From contig NZ_LYVO01000068.1 of assembly GCF_001984055.1 (NCBI RefSeq), positions 1 through 41,349 of the forward strand: a DNA stretch of 41,349 nt, written 5' to 3'. The notes under the pieces were generated by a model. That model was not told the origin of the DNA. It saw only the letters and a list, made by a program, of their open reading frames with translations, and searched no databases. This DNA is from Variovorax sp. KK3. Its GTDB lineage: Bacteria; Pseudomonadota; Gammaproteobacteria; Burkholderiales; Burkholderiaceae_C. Positions 10,834 to 19,328 of this stretch are shown here, in pieces. Within the stretch, counting starts at the first letter, position 1. Each line of letters starts with the position of its first letter. The position numbers were made by a program, and so were the translations under genes.

Positions 10834-11834
10834 ATACATCGCGTCTGCGTCGCCTGGCCGCCACCGCGCTGGTGGCGGCACCACTGCTGCTGTTCGCTGC
10901 AATGCCTGCGGCCGCCCAGGGCAGTGCGGCGGCGGGCTGGCCGAACAAGCCGGTGCGCATCATCCACGGCTTTACCTCGGGCGGGCCGGTGGATGCGTTG
11001 GCGCGGCTCGTGGCCGCCCAGTTCCCGGAGCAGTTCGGGCAGCAGGCGGTGGTGGAGGGCAAGGCGGGCGCCGGCGGGACCATCGGCGCGAACTACGTCG
11101 CCAAGGCCGAGCCGGACGGCTACACGTTGTTCCTCATGGCCTCGGGCCATTCGGCGGCGCCGGGGCTGTACAAGTCGCTGCCCTTCGATGCGGTCAACGA
11201 CTTCACGATGATCTCGATGGTGGCGCGCAGCCCCTTCGCCATCATCGCCGGCCCGGGCGCGAAGGCCGGCAGCATCCAGGAACTCGTGGCCCAGGCCAAG
11301 GCCCAGCCCAACAGCATCGACTACGGCTCGGGCGGCACCGGCAGCGGCATGCACCTGGCGGCGGTGCTTTTCCAGGCGCGCAGCGGCGTGCAGTTCACCC
11401 ACGTGCCGTACAAGGGCGGCAGCGCGCCGGCGCTGGCGGTGATCGGCGGCGAGGTGCCGATCATCTTCACGTCGCTCGCGGGCATGTCGGCGCACATCGA
11501 GAGCGGCAAGGTCAAGCCGCTGGCCGTGACCTCGCGCACGCGCTTCGCGGCCTTCCCCGATGTGCCGACGGTGGCCGAGACCGTGCTGCCCGACTTCGAC
11601 GTCAGCGCCTGGTATGCCTTGGCCGGGCCGAAGAACCTGCCGCCGGCCATCGTCGCGAAGCTCAACGACATGGTGCAGGCGACGCTGCGCCGTCCCGAGA
11701 TCGTGCAGTCCCTGAAGCTGCAGGCGGCCGAGCCCTGGCCCACCAGCGCACGCGAGGCACAGGCTTTTCTGGCGACCGACGTGGCGCGCTGGACCAAGGT
11801 GGTGCGCGACGAGAACATCGCGCCGCCGAACTAG
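10830..11834 (+). CDS. Bug-family (TctC) tripartite tricarboxylate-type binding protein
   Basis: A 334-residue periplasmic binding protein. The signal peptide spans residues 1 to about 29, ending in PAAAQG. The mature protein starts with WPNKPVRIIHGFTSGGPVDA, the first ligand-contact loop of Bug proteins. It also has the family's GAGGTIGANYVAKAEPDGYT and YGSGGTGSGMHLA segments. Bug proteins bind carboxylates, amides or nicotinic acid-like compounds. Many are orphans without TctA/TctB membrane partners, as here. It is the last gene of the operon, overlapping the preceding stop. It may capture a related substrate or product, or act in sensing; the dedicated importer encoded in the same operon is of another class. 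Confidence 0.93.
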   Translation: MNTSRLRRLAATALVAAPLLLFAAMPAAAQGSAAAGWPNKPVRIIHGFTSGGPVDALARLVAAQFPEQFGQQAVVEGKAGAGGTIGANYVAKAEPDGYTLFLMASGHSAAPGLYKSLPFDAVNDFTMISMVARSPFAIIAGPGAKAGSIQELVAQAKAQPNSIDYGSGGTGSGMHLAAVLFQARSGVQFTHVPYKGGSAPALAVIGGEVPIIFTSLAGMSAHIESGKVKPLAVTSRTRFAAFPDVPTVAETVLPDFDVSAWYALAGPKNLPPAIVAKLNDMVQATLRRPEIVQSLKLQAAEPWPTSAREAQAFLATDVARWTKVVRDENIAPPN

Positions 11835-11900
11835 CCCGGAGCCGGCAGGGAGAGGCTGAAGGACACCGTCGTGCCGTAACGCGCGGCCTGAATCCGCGGT
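11834..11900 (-). pseudogene. Possible remnant of a histidine-kinase C-terminus
   Basis: Read on the minus strand, the gap between the Bug gene and the quinone reductase gene encodes the tail RYGTTVSFSLSLPAPG and then a TAG stop at 11831-11833. The pattern GTTVSFSLxLP resembles the last strand of sensor-kinase ATPase domains. No start or upstream kinase sequence remains, because the frame runs into the antisense of the next gene. This is a weak call that could be chance. Confidence 0.2.
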
Positions 11901-11974
11901 CCTCTGCGCGGTATCGCGCATGTGTCTACGATGTGCGCTCTTTCGCCATCGCAACGCACAGCAAAGGACATCCC

Positions 11975-12961
11975 ATGCGCAGCCAAGCCGTTCGCATCGA
12001 CCGCCCCGGCGGTCCCGAGGAACTGAAGATCGTCGAGGTGGAGGTCGGGGAGCCCGGCCCGGGCGAGATCCGCATCCGGCACCACGCGGTGGGCCTGAAC
12101 TTCATCGACACCTACCAGCGCAGCGGGCTCTATCCGTTTCCGATGCCGCTGAACCTCGGCATGGAGGCCGCGGGTGTGGTCGAGGCGGTGGGCGAAGGCG
12201 TCACGCACCTGAAGGCCGGCGACCGCGCAGCCTATGCCAGCCAGCCGCCGGGCGCCTACAGCGAGCTGCGGGTGATGCCGGCGAAGAACGTCTGCAAGCT
12301 GCCCGACGCCATCTCCTTCGAGACCGGCGCGGCCATGATGCTCAAGGGCATGACCACGCAGTACCTGCTGAAGAAGACGCTGCCTGCCGAGGGCCTGGAG
12401 AAAGGCGACTTCATCCTGTTCCATGCCGCCGCCGGCGGCGTGGGCCTGATCGCCTGCCAGTGGGCCAAGGCGCTGGGCCTGAAGCTGATCGGCACCGCCG
12501 GCACCGATGCCAAGTGCCAGCTGGCGCTGGAGCACGGCGCGGCGCACGCGATCAACTACAGCACGGAGAACTTCGCCGCGCGGGTGAAGGAGATCACCGG
12601 CGGCCAGGGCGTGAAGGTGGTCTACGACTCGGTGGGCAAGGACACCTTCGAGGGCTCGCTCGACTGCCTGCGGCCGTTCGGCCTGCTGGCCATCTTCGGC
12701 AACGGATCGGGGCCGGTGCCGGCATTCAACCTGGGGCTGCTGGCATCGAAGGGGTCGCTCTACGTGACCCGGCCCACGTTGTTCTCGCACATGGCCAGCC
12801 GCGAGCGCACGCAGGCGATGGCAGACGATCTGTTCGCGGTGGTCGAGAGCGGTGCAGTGAAGATCCCGATCGCGCAGAGGTACAAGCTTGCCGACGTGCA
12901 GCAGGCTCACCGCGACCTGGAGGCGCGCAAGACGACGGGGTGCACGATCCTCACGCTGTAA
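11975..12961 (+). CDS. qor: NADPH:quinone reductase / zinc-free alcohol dehydrogenase-like
   Basis: A 328-residue medium-chain dehydrogenase/reductase of the quinone oxidoreductase (QOR) group. The N-terminal GroES-like domain (residues 1-120) includes GLNFIDTYQRSGLYP, the usual QOR signature. The nucleotide-binding domain has the motif HAAAGGVGLIACQWAKALG near residue 150, then an acceptor region GTAGTDAK that favours NADPH. The catalytic-zinc ligands of true alcohol dehydrogenases are absent, as expected. It would reduce quinones or other electrophilic enones in the cytoplasm. It stands 140 bp after the operon and may have its own promoter. It probably is not part of the amidohydrolase pathway, though co-transcription is not excluded since no terminator with a T-run is visible between them. 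Confidence 0.93.
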   Translation: MRSQAVRIDRPGGPEELKIVEVEVGEPGPGEIRIRHHAVGLNFIDTYQRSGLYPFPMPLNLGMEAAGVVEAVGEGVTHLKAGDRAAYASQPPGAYSELRVMPAKNVCKLPDAISFETGAAMMLKGMTTQYLLKKTLPAEGLEKGDFILFHAAAGGVGLIACQWAKALGLKLIGTAGTDAKCQLALEHGAAHAINYSTENFAARVKEITGGQGVKVVYDSVGKDTFEGSLDCLRPFGLLAIFGNGSGPVPAFNLGLLASKGSLYVTRPTLFSHMASRERTQAMADDLFAVVESGAVKIPIAQRYKLADVQQAHRDLEARKTTGCTILTL

Positions 12962-12982
12962 GCGGAATCAGGACGGCGCCGG

Positions 12983-13019
12983 GCTGCCCCAAGGCGGCCT
13001 GTGCCCCTTCGGGGGCAGC
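12983..13019. repeat. GC-rich inverted repeat between convergent genes
   Basis: The arms GCTGCCCC (12983-12990) and GGGGCAGC (13012-13019) are perfect inverted copies. An inner competing hairpin GCCCC-TTC-GGGGGC lies at 13003-13016. It sits between the quinone reductase gene (plus) and the phosphate transporter gene (minus) and could terminate either transcript. There is no T-run, so it is not a classical intrinsic terminator. A dispersed repeat of the genome is an alternative. Confidence 0.5.
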
Positions 13020-13055
13020 GAGTAGACGACGTGACGGAGCGTGAGGGTCGACAGT

Positions 13056-14714
13056 TCACTCGATCGGGCTGAGGCGCGAGTCGCGCATGCGTGTGCGCGA
13101 CAGCGCGCCGGCCGAGTCGAGGATCGGGTACGCGATCGAGCAGATGTGCGAGTTGATGCGCTTCAAGTCGCTGATCAGGTCGATGTGCAGCGAGCTGGTT
13201 TCGATGCTCGAGGTGGTGCGCTCCGTCAGCCGTTCGAGGTGCGTGGTCGCGTAGGTGCGTTCGAGGTCGCGGAACCGGGCTTTCTCTTCGAGCAGCCGCT
13301 GCGCGTCGCGCACGTTGGCGTTGAGGAACACGCTCATCGACAGCCGCAGGTTGGCGACCAGCCGCTCGTGCATCTCGACGATCTCGCGCATGCCGGCATC
13401 GGAGAAGCTGCGCTGCTTCTTGATCTTCTTGTCTTCGACGTCGATGATGATCCGCTCGATGATGTCGCCGATCTGCTCCATGTTGATGGTGAAGCTGATG
13501 ATGTCGGTCCAGCGGCGGCTTTCTTCCTCGCCGAGCGCCTCGCGCGAGATCTTGGTGAGGTAGTACTTGATGGCCGAGTAGAGCTCGTCCACCGTGTCGT
13601 CCATCTTGCGCAGCTCGGCGGCCATGCGCAGATCGTTGTCGCGGATGACCTTCAGCATGCCGATCAGCATGGTCTCGACGATGTCGGCCTGGTGCAGCGC
13701 CTCGCGCGCGGCGTTGGAGATGGCCAGCGTGGGCGTCGACAGCGCCGACGGGTCGAGGTGCTGTGGACGCTGCATGGCCAGCGGCTCGGCCGGTACCGGC
13801 AACAGTTGCTTGACGAGCTTCGCGACCCAATCCGTCAGGCCGATGAAGCCGATGCTGATCACCAGGTTGAAAGCCAGGTGGAACAGCACCACCAACTGGG
13901 TGGGGTCGGAGACGTACGGCCGCACCTCGCGCAGATAGAAGCCGACGAAGGGCGCTACGATCGCCACGCCCAGCAGCTTGAAAAACAGGTTGCCGACCGT
14001 GACCTGCCGCACCGGGACGGCAGACTTGGCGGTGGTCAGCACGGCCAGCAGGCCGCTGCCCAGGTTGGCGCCCAGCACCAGGCCCAGGGCGACGTCCATC
14101 GGCACGACGTTGGAGCTGGCCATGGCGGCCACCAGCAGCACGACGGCGAGGCTGGAGTATGCGGCGATGGCGAGCACGGCGCCGATAGTGATCTCGAGCA
14201 GCACGTCGCTGCCGAGCGAGGCCAGCAGCTCGAGCACCGGCGGCGAGGAGAAGAGCGGCCCGGTGGCCTGCACCACCAGCTGCAGCGCCAGCAGCATCAG
14301 GCCCAGGCCGATGAGCACCCGGCCGATGCGCCCGGCCGGCGTCGAGCCGCGCGAGATGAAGAGCACCACGCCCGAGAAGATGAAGAGCGGTGACAGCCAC
14401 GACAGGTCGGCCGAGAACAGCACCGACATCAGCGCCGTGCCCACGTCGGCACCGCGCATCACCGCAAGAGCGGCGGGCAATGCCACCAGACCTTGGCCGA
14501 CGAAGGACGACGTCATCAGCGAGGTGGCGGTGCTGGACTGAACGAGGGCCGTGACGCCGATGCCCGAGAGCGCTGCCGTGAAGCGATTGCGCATGCTGTG
14601 CACCAGGATCTTGCGCAGGTTGGCGCCGAAGACGCGCAGCACGCCGGTGCGAACGAGATGGGTTCCCCATACCAGCAGCGCGATGGCCGCCAGCAGATTC
14701 AACAGGTGCTTCAT
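13056..14714 (-). CDS. Na+/phosphate cotransporter family protein (NptA-like, with PhoU-like tail)
   Basis: A 552-residue inner-membrane protein. The N-terminal half contains two inverted hydrophobic repeats characteristic of the Na/Pi-cotransporter family (SLC34/NptA). The first repeat includes VQSSTATSLMTSSFVG near residue 60; the second includes LVLGANLGSGLLAVLTT. The C-terminal part from about residue 330 is soluble and helical, resembling PhoU-type domains (LRKMDDTVDELYSAIKYYL). It would move phosphate with sodium, or export phosphate, and the PhoU-like tail suggests regulation by phosphate status. It follows lspA on the same strand with a 34-bp gap, so it may be read through from the ribF-ileS-lspA cluster. 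No dedicated promoter was identified. Confidence 0.9.
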   Translation of the reverse strand: MKHLLNLLAAIALLVWGTHLVRTGVLRVFGANLRKILVHSMRNRFTAALSGIGVTALVQSSTATSLMTSSFVGQGLVALPAALAVMRGADVGTALMSVLFSADLSWLSPLFIFSGVVLFISRGSTPAGRIGRVLIGLGLMLLALQLVVQATGPLFSSPPVLELLASLGSDVLLEITIGAVLAIAAYSSLAVVLLVAAMASSNVVPMDVALGLVLGANLGSGLLAVLTTAKSAVPVRQVTVGNLFFKLLGVAIVAPFVGFYLREVRPYVSDPTQLVVLFHLAFNLVISIGFIGLTDWVAKLVKQLLPVPAEPLAMQRPQHLDPSALSTPTLAISNAAREALHQADIVETMLIGMLKVIRDNDLRMAAELRKMDDTVDELYSAIKYYLTKISREALGEEESRRWTDIISFTINMEQIGDIIERIIIDVEDKKIKKQRSFSDAGMREIVEMHERLVANLRLSMSVFLNANVRDAQRLLEEKARFRDLERTYATTHLERLTERTTSSIETSSLHIDLISDLKRINSHICSIAYPILDSAGALSRTRMRDSRLSPIE

Positions 14715-14748
14715 TGGATGACGAAGACTATACGCCCCGTCATCCGCC

Positions 14749-15267
14749 TCACACCTTCTCGGTCACACGGGCGCGGCGCACGCGCAACAGCTCGTCGAGG
14801 ATCAGGCAGACCGCGCCCACCGTGATCGCGCTGTCGGCGAGATTGAAGGCAGGGAAGTGGCGCCCGCCCAGGTGGAAGTCGAGGAAGTCGACCACGTAGC
14901 CATGCATCATGCGGTCGACCACGTTGCCGATGGCGCCGCCCAGGATGCAGGCCATCGAGAAGGAAAAAAGCTTCTGGCCGACGTGCGAGCGCAGCATCCA
15001 GACGATGAACACCGCCGCGCCCACGCCGATGGCGGTGAAGAACCAGCGCTGCCAGCCCGCTGCATCGGCCAGGAAGGAGAAGGCGGCGCCGGTGTTGTGG
15101 GCGCGCACGATGTTGAAGAAGCTGGCGATGTAGGTGGCATCGCCCAGCTGGTAGTGGTCGAGGATCAGCGATTTGGTGATCTGGTCGAGCACCACCAGCA
15201 CCAGGGCCAGCGCCAGCCAGGGCCAGATGCCGGCGCGCGGCGTGGCGAGCGAGCGGGTCTCGGCCAT
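14749..15267 (-). CDS. lspA: Lipoprotein signal peptidase (signal peptidase II)
   Basis: A 172-residue inner-membrane aspartyl protease that removes the signal peptide from diacylglyceryl-modified prolipoproteins. Four membrane segments are visible. The catalytic dyad is Asp127 (in GYVVDFLDFH) and Asp145 (in FNLADSAITVG), with the upstream conserved GNVVDR motif. The length is normal for the family. The start at 15267 was chosen because its ATG overlaps the ileS stop by one base (TGATG on the coding strand), which implies translational coupling, and because the longer frame runs back into ileS. The order ribF-ileS-lspA is conserved in many proteobacteria. Its clients would include the predicted lipoproteins encoded in this window. 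Confidence 0.97.
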   Translation of the reverse strand: MAETRSLATPRAGIWPWLALALVLVVLDQITKSLILDHYQLGDATYIASFFNIVRAHNTGAAFSFLADAAGWQRWFFTAIGVGAAVFIVWMLRSHVGQKLFSFSMACILGGAIGNVVDRMMHGYVVDFLDFHLGGRHFPAFNLADSAITVGAVCLILDELLRVRRARVTEKV

Positions 15268-18110
15268 CACGCAGCGCTCCTGGGCTCGCCGGCGCCGAAC
15301 AGGTTGCTGGTGCAGCGGCCGCACAAGCCCGGATGCGAGGGGTCGTGGCCCACGTCGTCGCGCCAGTGCCAGCAGCGCTCGCACTTCACGGCGGTGCTGG
15401 GCGCGACCTGCGCCGACAGCGCCTCGCCCTGGGCCAGCGTGATCGCGGAGGTGATGAAGACGAACTTCAAGTCGTCACCCAGCGAAGCCAGCAGCGAATG
15501 GTCTTCGGCCGGCACGGCCAGCGCCACGTTGGCCTGCAGCGAAGAGCCGAGCCGGCCGGCAGCGCGCACGGTCTCGATCTCCTTGTTGACCAGGTCGCGG
15601 ATCTCGCGGATGCGCGACCACTTGGCCAGCAGCGCCTCGTCGGGCTGGCCCAGGTCGCAGTAGACCTGGGTGAAGATCGACTGGCCGTCGCCGCAGAACT
15701 TCCAGGCCTCTTCGGCCGTGAAGCTCAGGAACGGCGCCATCCAGCGCAGCATGGCCTGGGTGATGTGCCACAGCGCGGTCTGCGCGCTGCGGCGCGCGCG
15801 CGAGCCGGGGGCGGTGGTGTAGAGGCGGTCCTTCAGGATGTCGAGGTAGAAGGCACCGAGGTCTTCCGAGCAATACACCTGCAGCTTGGACACCACCGGG
15901 TGGAACTCGTACACCTTGTAGTGGGCCAGGATCTCGGCCTGGAACTGCGAGGCGCGCGAGAGCGCGTAGCGGTCGATCTCGAGCAGCTCGCCCAGCGGCA
16001 CCGCGTCCTTCGCGATGTCGAAGTCGCTGGTGTTGGCCAGCAGGAAGCGCAGCGTGTTGCGGATGCGGCGATAAGCGTCGACCACGCGCGCGAGGATCTT
16101 GTCGTCGCCGGCGATGTCGCCCGAGTAGTCGCTGGCCGCCACCCACAAGCGGATGATCTCGGCGCCCAGCTTCTTGTTGACCTCTTGCGGCTCGATGCCG
16201 TTGCCGAGCGACTTGCTCATCTTGCGGCCCTGGCTGTCGACGGTGAAGCCGTGCGTCAGCAGGCCCTTGTAGGGTGCGCGGCCGTAGAGGGCGCAGGCCA
16301 GCAGCAGCGAGGAATGGAACCAGCCGCGGTGCTGGTCGTGGCCTTCGAGGTAAAGGTCGGCCTCGGGGCCGGAGTCATGGTGCACGTTGGGGTGGGTGCC
16401 GCGCAGCACGTGCGAGAAGGTCGAGCCGGAGTCGAACCACACTTCGAGGATGTCGGTGCTCTTGGTGTAGCTCGGTGCGTCTTCGGCGCCCAGGATTTCT
16501 TCGGCGGTGACGCGGCTCCAGGCTTCGATGCCGCCCTGCTCGACGATGCCGGCGGCCTGGTCGAGGATGTCCATGGTGCGCGGATGCAGCTCGCCCGTGT
16601 CCTTGTGCAGGAAGAAGGGTATCGGCACCCCCCAGCTGCGCTGGCGGCTGATGCACCAGTCGGGCCGGTTGGCGATCATGTCGTGCAAGCGGGTCTTGCC
16701 GTTCTCGGGGTAGAAGCTCGTGTCCTCGATGGCGTCGAGCGCCATCTGCCGCAGCGTCTTGGGCGCCTTGTCCTTGGTGAACACGCCTTCGCCTTCGTCC
16801 ATGCGCACGAACCATTGGGCCGCGGCGCGGTAGATCACGGGCGACTTGTGGCGCCAGCAGTGCGGGTAGCTGTGGGTGATGGTGTCGGTGGTCAGCAGGC
16901 GGTCGGCGTCGCGCAGGGCCTGGATGATGTGGGGCACCGCCTTCCAGATGTGCTCGCCGCCGAAGAGCGGAAAGTCGGCCGCGTAGGCGCCGTTGCCTTG
17001 CACCGGGTTCAGGATGTCGTCGTAGGCCAACCCGTGCGACACGCAGGAGTTGAAGTCGTCCAGGCCGTAGGCGGGCGAGGAATGGACGACGCCGGTGCCG
17101 TCTTCGGCCGTGGCGTAGTCGGCCAGGTACACCGGCGACAGGCGACGGTAGCCCGCATCCACGTCGTACAGCGGATGCTCGAATTCCAGGCCGCCGAGCT
17201 TCTCGCCCTTGACCGTGGCCAGTACCTTGCCGTCGAGTGCGTAGCGGTTCATGCACATCTCGACCAGCGAGGCGGCCAGGATCAACAGGCCGCGATCGGT
17301 GTCGACCAGCGCGTAGTCGAGCTCGGGGTTCAGGTTGAGGGCCTGGTTGGCCGGGATGGTCCAGGCGGTGGTGGTCCAGATGACGGCGAAGGCGTCCGTG
17401 GGCAGCGATGGCAGGCCGAAGGCCGCTGCCAGTTTTGCAGGGTCGTGCGCCTTGAAGGCCACGTCGACCGTGTTCGACTTCTTGTCCGCGTACTCGATCT
17501 CGAACTCGGCCAGCGACGAGCCGCAGTCGAAGCACCAGTACACCGGCTTGAGGCCGCGGTAGACGAAGCCGCGCTCGATGACGCGCTTGAAGGCACGCAG
17601 CTCGCCGGCCTCGTTGGCGAAATCCATCGTCTTGTAGGGATGGTCCCATTCGCCGAGCACGCCCAGCCGCTGGAAGTCGACCATCTGCTGCGCGATCTGC
17701 TCGGTGGCGTAGGCGCGGCTCTTGGCCTGCATCTCGTCGCGCCCCAGGTTGCGGCCGTGCTTCTTCTCGATCGCGTTTTCGATCGGCAGGCCGTGGCAGT
17801 CCCAGCCGGGCACGTAGAGCGCGTCGTAGCCCTCGAGCTGGCGCGCCTTCGTGATCATGTCCTTCAGGATCTTGTTGACCGCGTGGCCCATGTGGATCTG
17901 GCCATTGGCGTAGGGCGGGCCATCGTGCAGGATGAACTTGGGCGCGCCGTGGCGGGCGAGCCGCAAGCGGTGGTAGCGGCCTTCGTCGTTCCATTCCTTG
18001 ACCCAGCCCGGCTCGCGCTTGGGCAGGTCGCCCCGCATCGGAAACGGGGTGTCGGGCAGGTTGAGGGTGGCGCGGTAGTCGGTGGCGGTGGGGGCGGCGT
18101 CAGCAGACAT
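15267..18110 (-). CDS. ileS: Isoleucyl-tRNA synthetase
   Basis: A 947-residue class I aminoacyl-tRNA synthetase that charges tRNA-Ile and edits valine. The HIGH-type motif is HMGH (residues 73-76, within GPPYANGQIHMGH). The KMSKS loop is at 630-634. The editing domain lies between them. The C-terminus keeps a zinc-binding module with CERCWHW and CGRC pairs, as in the bacterial form that resembles the E. coli enzyme. The start at 18110 (MSADAAP) was chosen over a GC-rich extension that reads through a repeat element. It follows ribF and is coupled to lspA by a one-base overlap. Confidence 0.98.
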   Translation of the reverse strand: MSADAAPTATDYRATLNLPDTPFPMRGDLPKREPGWVKEWNDEGRYHRLRLARHGAPKFILHDGPPYANGQIHMGHAVNKILKDMITKARQLEGYDALYVPGWDCHGLPIENAIEKKHGRNLGRDEMQAKSRAYATEQIAQQMVDFQRLGVLGEWDHPYKTMDFANEAGELRAFKRVIERGFVYRGLKPVYWCFDCGSSLAEFEIEYADKKSNTVDVAFKAHDPAKLAAAFGLPSLPTDAFAVIWTTTAWTIPANQALNLNPELDYALVDTDRGLLILAASLVEMCMNRYALDGKVLATVKGEKLGGLEFEHPLYDVDAGYRRLSPVYLADYATAEDGTGVVHSSPAYGLDDFNSCVSHGLAYDDILNPVQGNGAYAADFPLFGGEHIWKAVPHIIQALRDADRLLTTDTITHSYPHCWRHKSPVIYRAAAQWFVRMDEGEGVFTKDKAPKTLRQMALDAIEDTSFYPENGKTRLHDMIANRPDWCISRQRSWGVPIPFFLHKDTGELHPRTMDILDQAAGIVEQGGIEAWSRVTAEEILGAEDAPSYTKSTDILEVWFDSGSTFSHVLRGTHPNVHHDSGPEADLYLEGHDQHRGWFHSSLLLACALYGRAPYKGLLTHGFTVDSQGRKMSKSLGNGIEPQEVNKKLGAEIIRLWVAASDYSGDIAGDDKILARVVDAYRRIRNTLRFLLANTSDFDIAKDAVPLGELLEIDRYALSRASQFQAEILAHYKVYEFHPVVSKLQVYCSEDLGAFYLDILKDRLYTTAPGSRARRSAQTALWHITQAMLRWMAPFLSFTAEEAWKFCGDGQSIFTQVYCDLGQPDEALLAKWSRIREIRDLVNKEIETVRAAGRLGSSLQANVALAVPAEDHSLLASLGDDLKFVFITSAITLAQGEALSAQVAPSTAVKCERCWHWRDDVGHDPSHPGLCGRCTSNLFGAGEPRSAA

Positions 18111-18126
18111 GATGGAGTTCGAAACA

Positions 18127-18213
18127 GGGCTTCGACAGGCTCGGCCCGAGTCCTTGGAAAAGGCGTCGGCGCAAGGGAAAAAAGCCGTCCGCCCTGAGCT
18201 TGCAGAAGGGCGG
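18127..18213. repeat. Dispersed-repeat-like inverted element between ribF and ileS
   Basis: The arm GGGCTTCGACAGGCTCGGCC (18127-18146) faces an imperfect inverted arm GCCCTGAGCTTGCAGAAGGGC (18191-18211), with about 45 bases between. The words TTCGACAGGCTC and CCTGAGCTTG are familiar from short intergenic inverted repeats found many times in high-GC proteobacterial genomes; that recognition is from memory, not a search. The element occupies most of the ribF-ileS gap and would form a stem-loop in the transcript. Confidence 0.6.
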
Positions 18214-18231
18214 AAGCGCGGGCGGGCCCGG

Positions 18232-19269
18232 CTAAATTCGATCGCGCGTGGTCTGGCGACGGGTCTCGGCGTGGCTGGATGCAAAGAATGCACGCGCGTC
18301 GCGGCCATCCTTGGCGATGCCCGCCGTCAGGGCCTCGAGGCTCGTGTAGCGCAATTCGTCGTGCAGTTTGTGCAGCAGTTCCACCCGGACGAGTTTACCG
18401 TAGGCCCCCTCGGGGCCCAGGTGGGCGGGCCAATCGAGGCAATGGGTTTCGAGCAGCACGCGGCCGCCGTTCACGTCGTTGGCGTCGAGCGAAGGGCGCA
18501 CGCCCAGATTCGCGACGCCGTGCAGCGGCAGGTCGTCCAGCCCGTGCACCAGCACCGCGAAGATGCCGCTGGCCGCCGGCTTCCAGTGCTTGAAGCGCAG
18601 GTTGAGGGTGCGGAACCCGTCGTCGCGCCCCGGTGCCGTGGCGCCCAGTGCGCGGCCCAACTTGCGGCCGTGCACCACGTGGCCGGAGATCGCGTAAGGC
18701 CGGCCGAGCAGGGCCTGCGCGTCGACCATGCGGCCCTCGGCCAGCGCGTCGCGCACGGCCGAGCTGGACACCCGGAGGCCGTGGACCTCGTAGCTGTTCA
18801 TCCGCGCGACGTCGAAACCATGCGTGTCGCCGGCCGCGTCGAGCATCGCGTAGTCGCCTGCACGCCTGGCACCGAAACGGAAGTCGTCGCCCACGAGCAC
18901 GTAGCGCACGCCCAGGCCTTCGATGAGGACGTGACGGATGAATTCCTCCGGCGTCTGCGAGGCGAGCCGCGCGTCGAAGGGCAGCACGATGGTCTGGTTG
19001 ACGCCGCAGGCCGCGAGCGCGCCGAGCTTGTCGCGCAAGGTGCCGATGCGCGCGGGCGCGAGCTCGGGCCGCTTGGTGAGCTGGGCGAAATAGTCGCGCG
19101 GATGCGGCTCGAAGGTGAGCACGCAGCTGGGCAGCCCGCGTTGGCGCGCTTCGGTATTGAGCAAACCCAGCATGGCCTGGTGGCCACGATGGACGCCATC
19201 GAAATTGCCGATGGTCAGGGCGCAGGCCGGAGCCACGCCCGGATGCCTGAAACCCCGGAAGACCTGCAT
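18232..19269 (-). CDS. ribF: Bifunctional riboflavin kinase / FAD synthetase
   Basis: A 345-residue enzyme that makes FMN from riboflavin and FAD from FMN. The N-terminal adenylyltransferase domain has the nucleotide-binding motif IGNFDGVHRGHQ near residue 20 and ends around residue 185. The C-terminal kinase domain begins at GHVVHGRKLGR. The kinase motif normally reads G-F-P-T-A-N. Here it reads GFRTLN and is preceded by an insertion (ATAPGRDDG), while the Thr and Asn are kept. The start at 19269 (MQVFRGF) was preferred to an upstream GTG whose extra codons are AT-rich and atypical. It is the first gene of the ribF-ileS-lspA cluster and is divergent from the HNH gene. Confidence 0.95.
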   Translation of the reverse strand: MQVFRGFRHPGVAPACALTIGNFDGVHRGHQAMLGLLNTEARQRGLPSCVLTFEPHPRDYFAQLTKRPELAPARIGTLRDKLGALAACGVNQTIVLPFDARLASQTPEEFIRHVLIEGLGVRYVLVGDDFRFGARRAGDYAMLDAAGDTHGFDVARMNSYEVHGLRVSSSAVRDALAEGRMVDAQALLGRPYAISGHVVHGRKLGRALGATAPGRDDGFRTLNLRFKHWKPAASGIFAVLVHGLDDLPLHGVANLGVRPSLDANDVNGGRVLLETHCLDWPAHLGPEGAYGKLVRVELLHKLHDELRYTSLEALTAGIAKDGRDARAFFASSHAETRRQTTRDRI

Positions 19270-19328
19270 CGTTCGATATCTTTTCGATAGCACTCCGGCC
19301 CGCCGAATGGGCTCACGGAGGGCTTTTT

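Noticed and set aside
12907..14670. Second long minus-strand frame over the phosphate-transporter gene
   Set aside because: It is out of frame with the transporter and Arg/Ala/Gly-rich; the transporter at 13056-14714 has clear family motifs.
15333..18197. Plus-strand open frame of over 950 codons opposite ileS
   Set aside because: It mirrors ileS on the other strand and has low-complexity Val/Gln/Arg-rich composition. IleS with intact motifs is the real gene.
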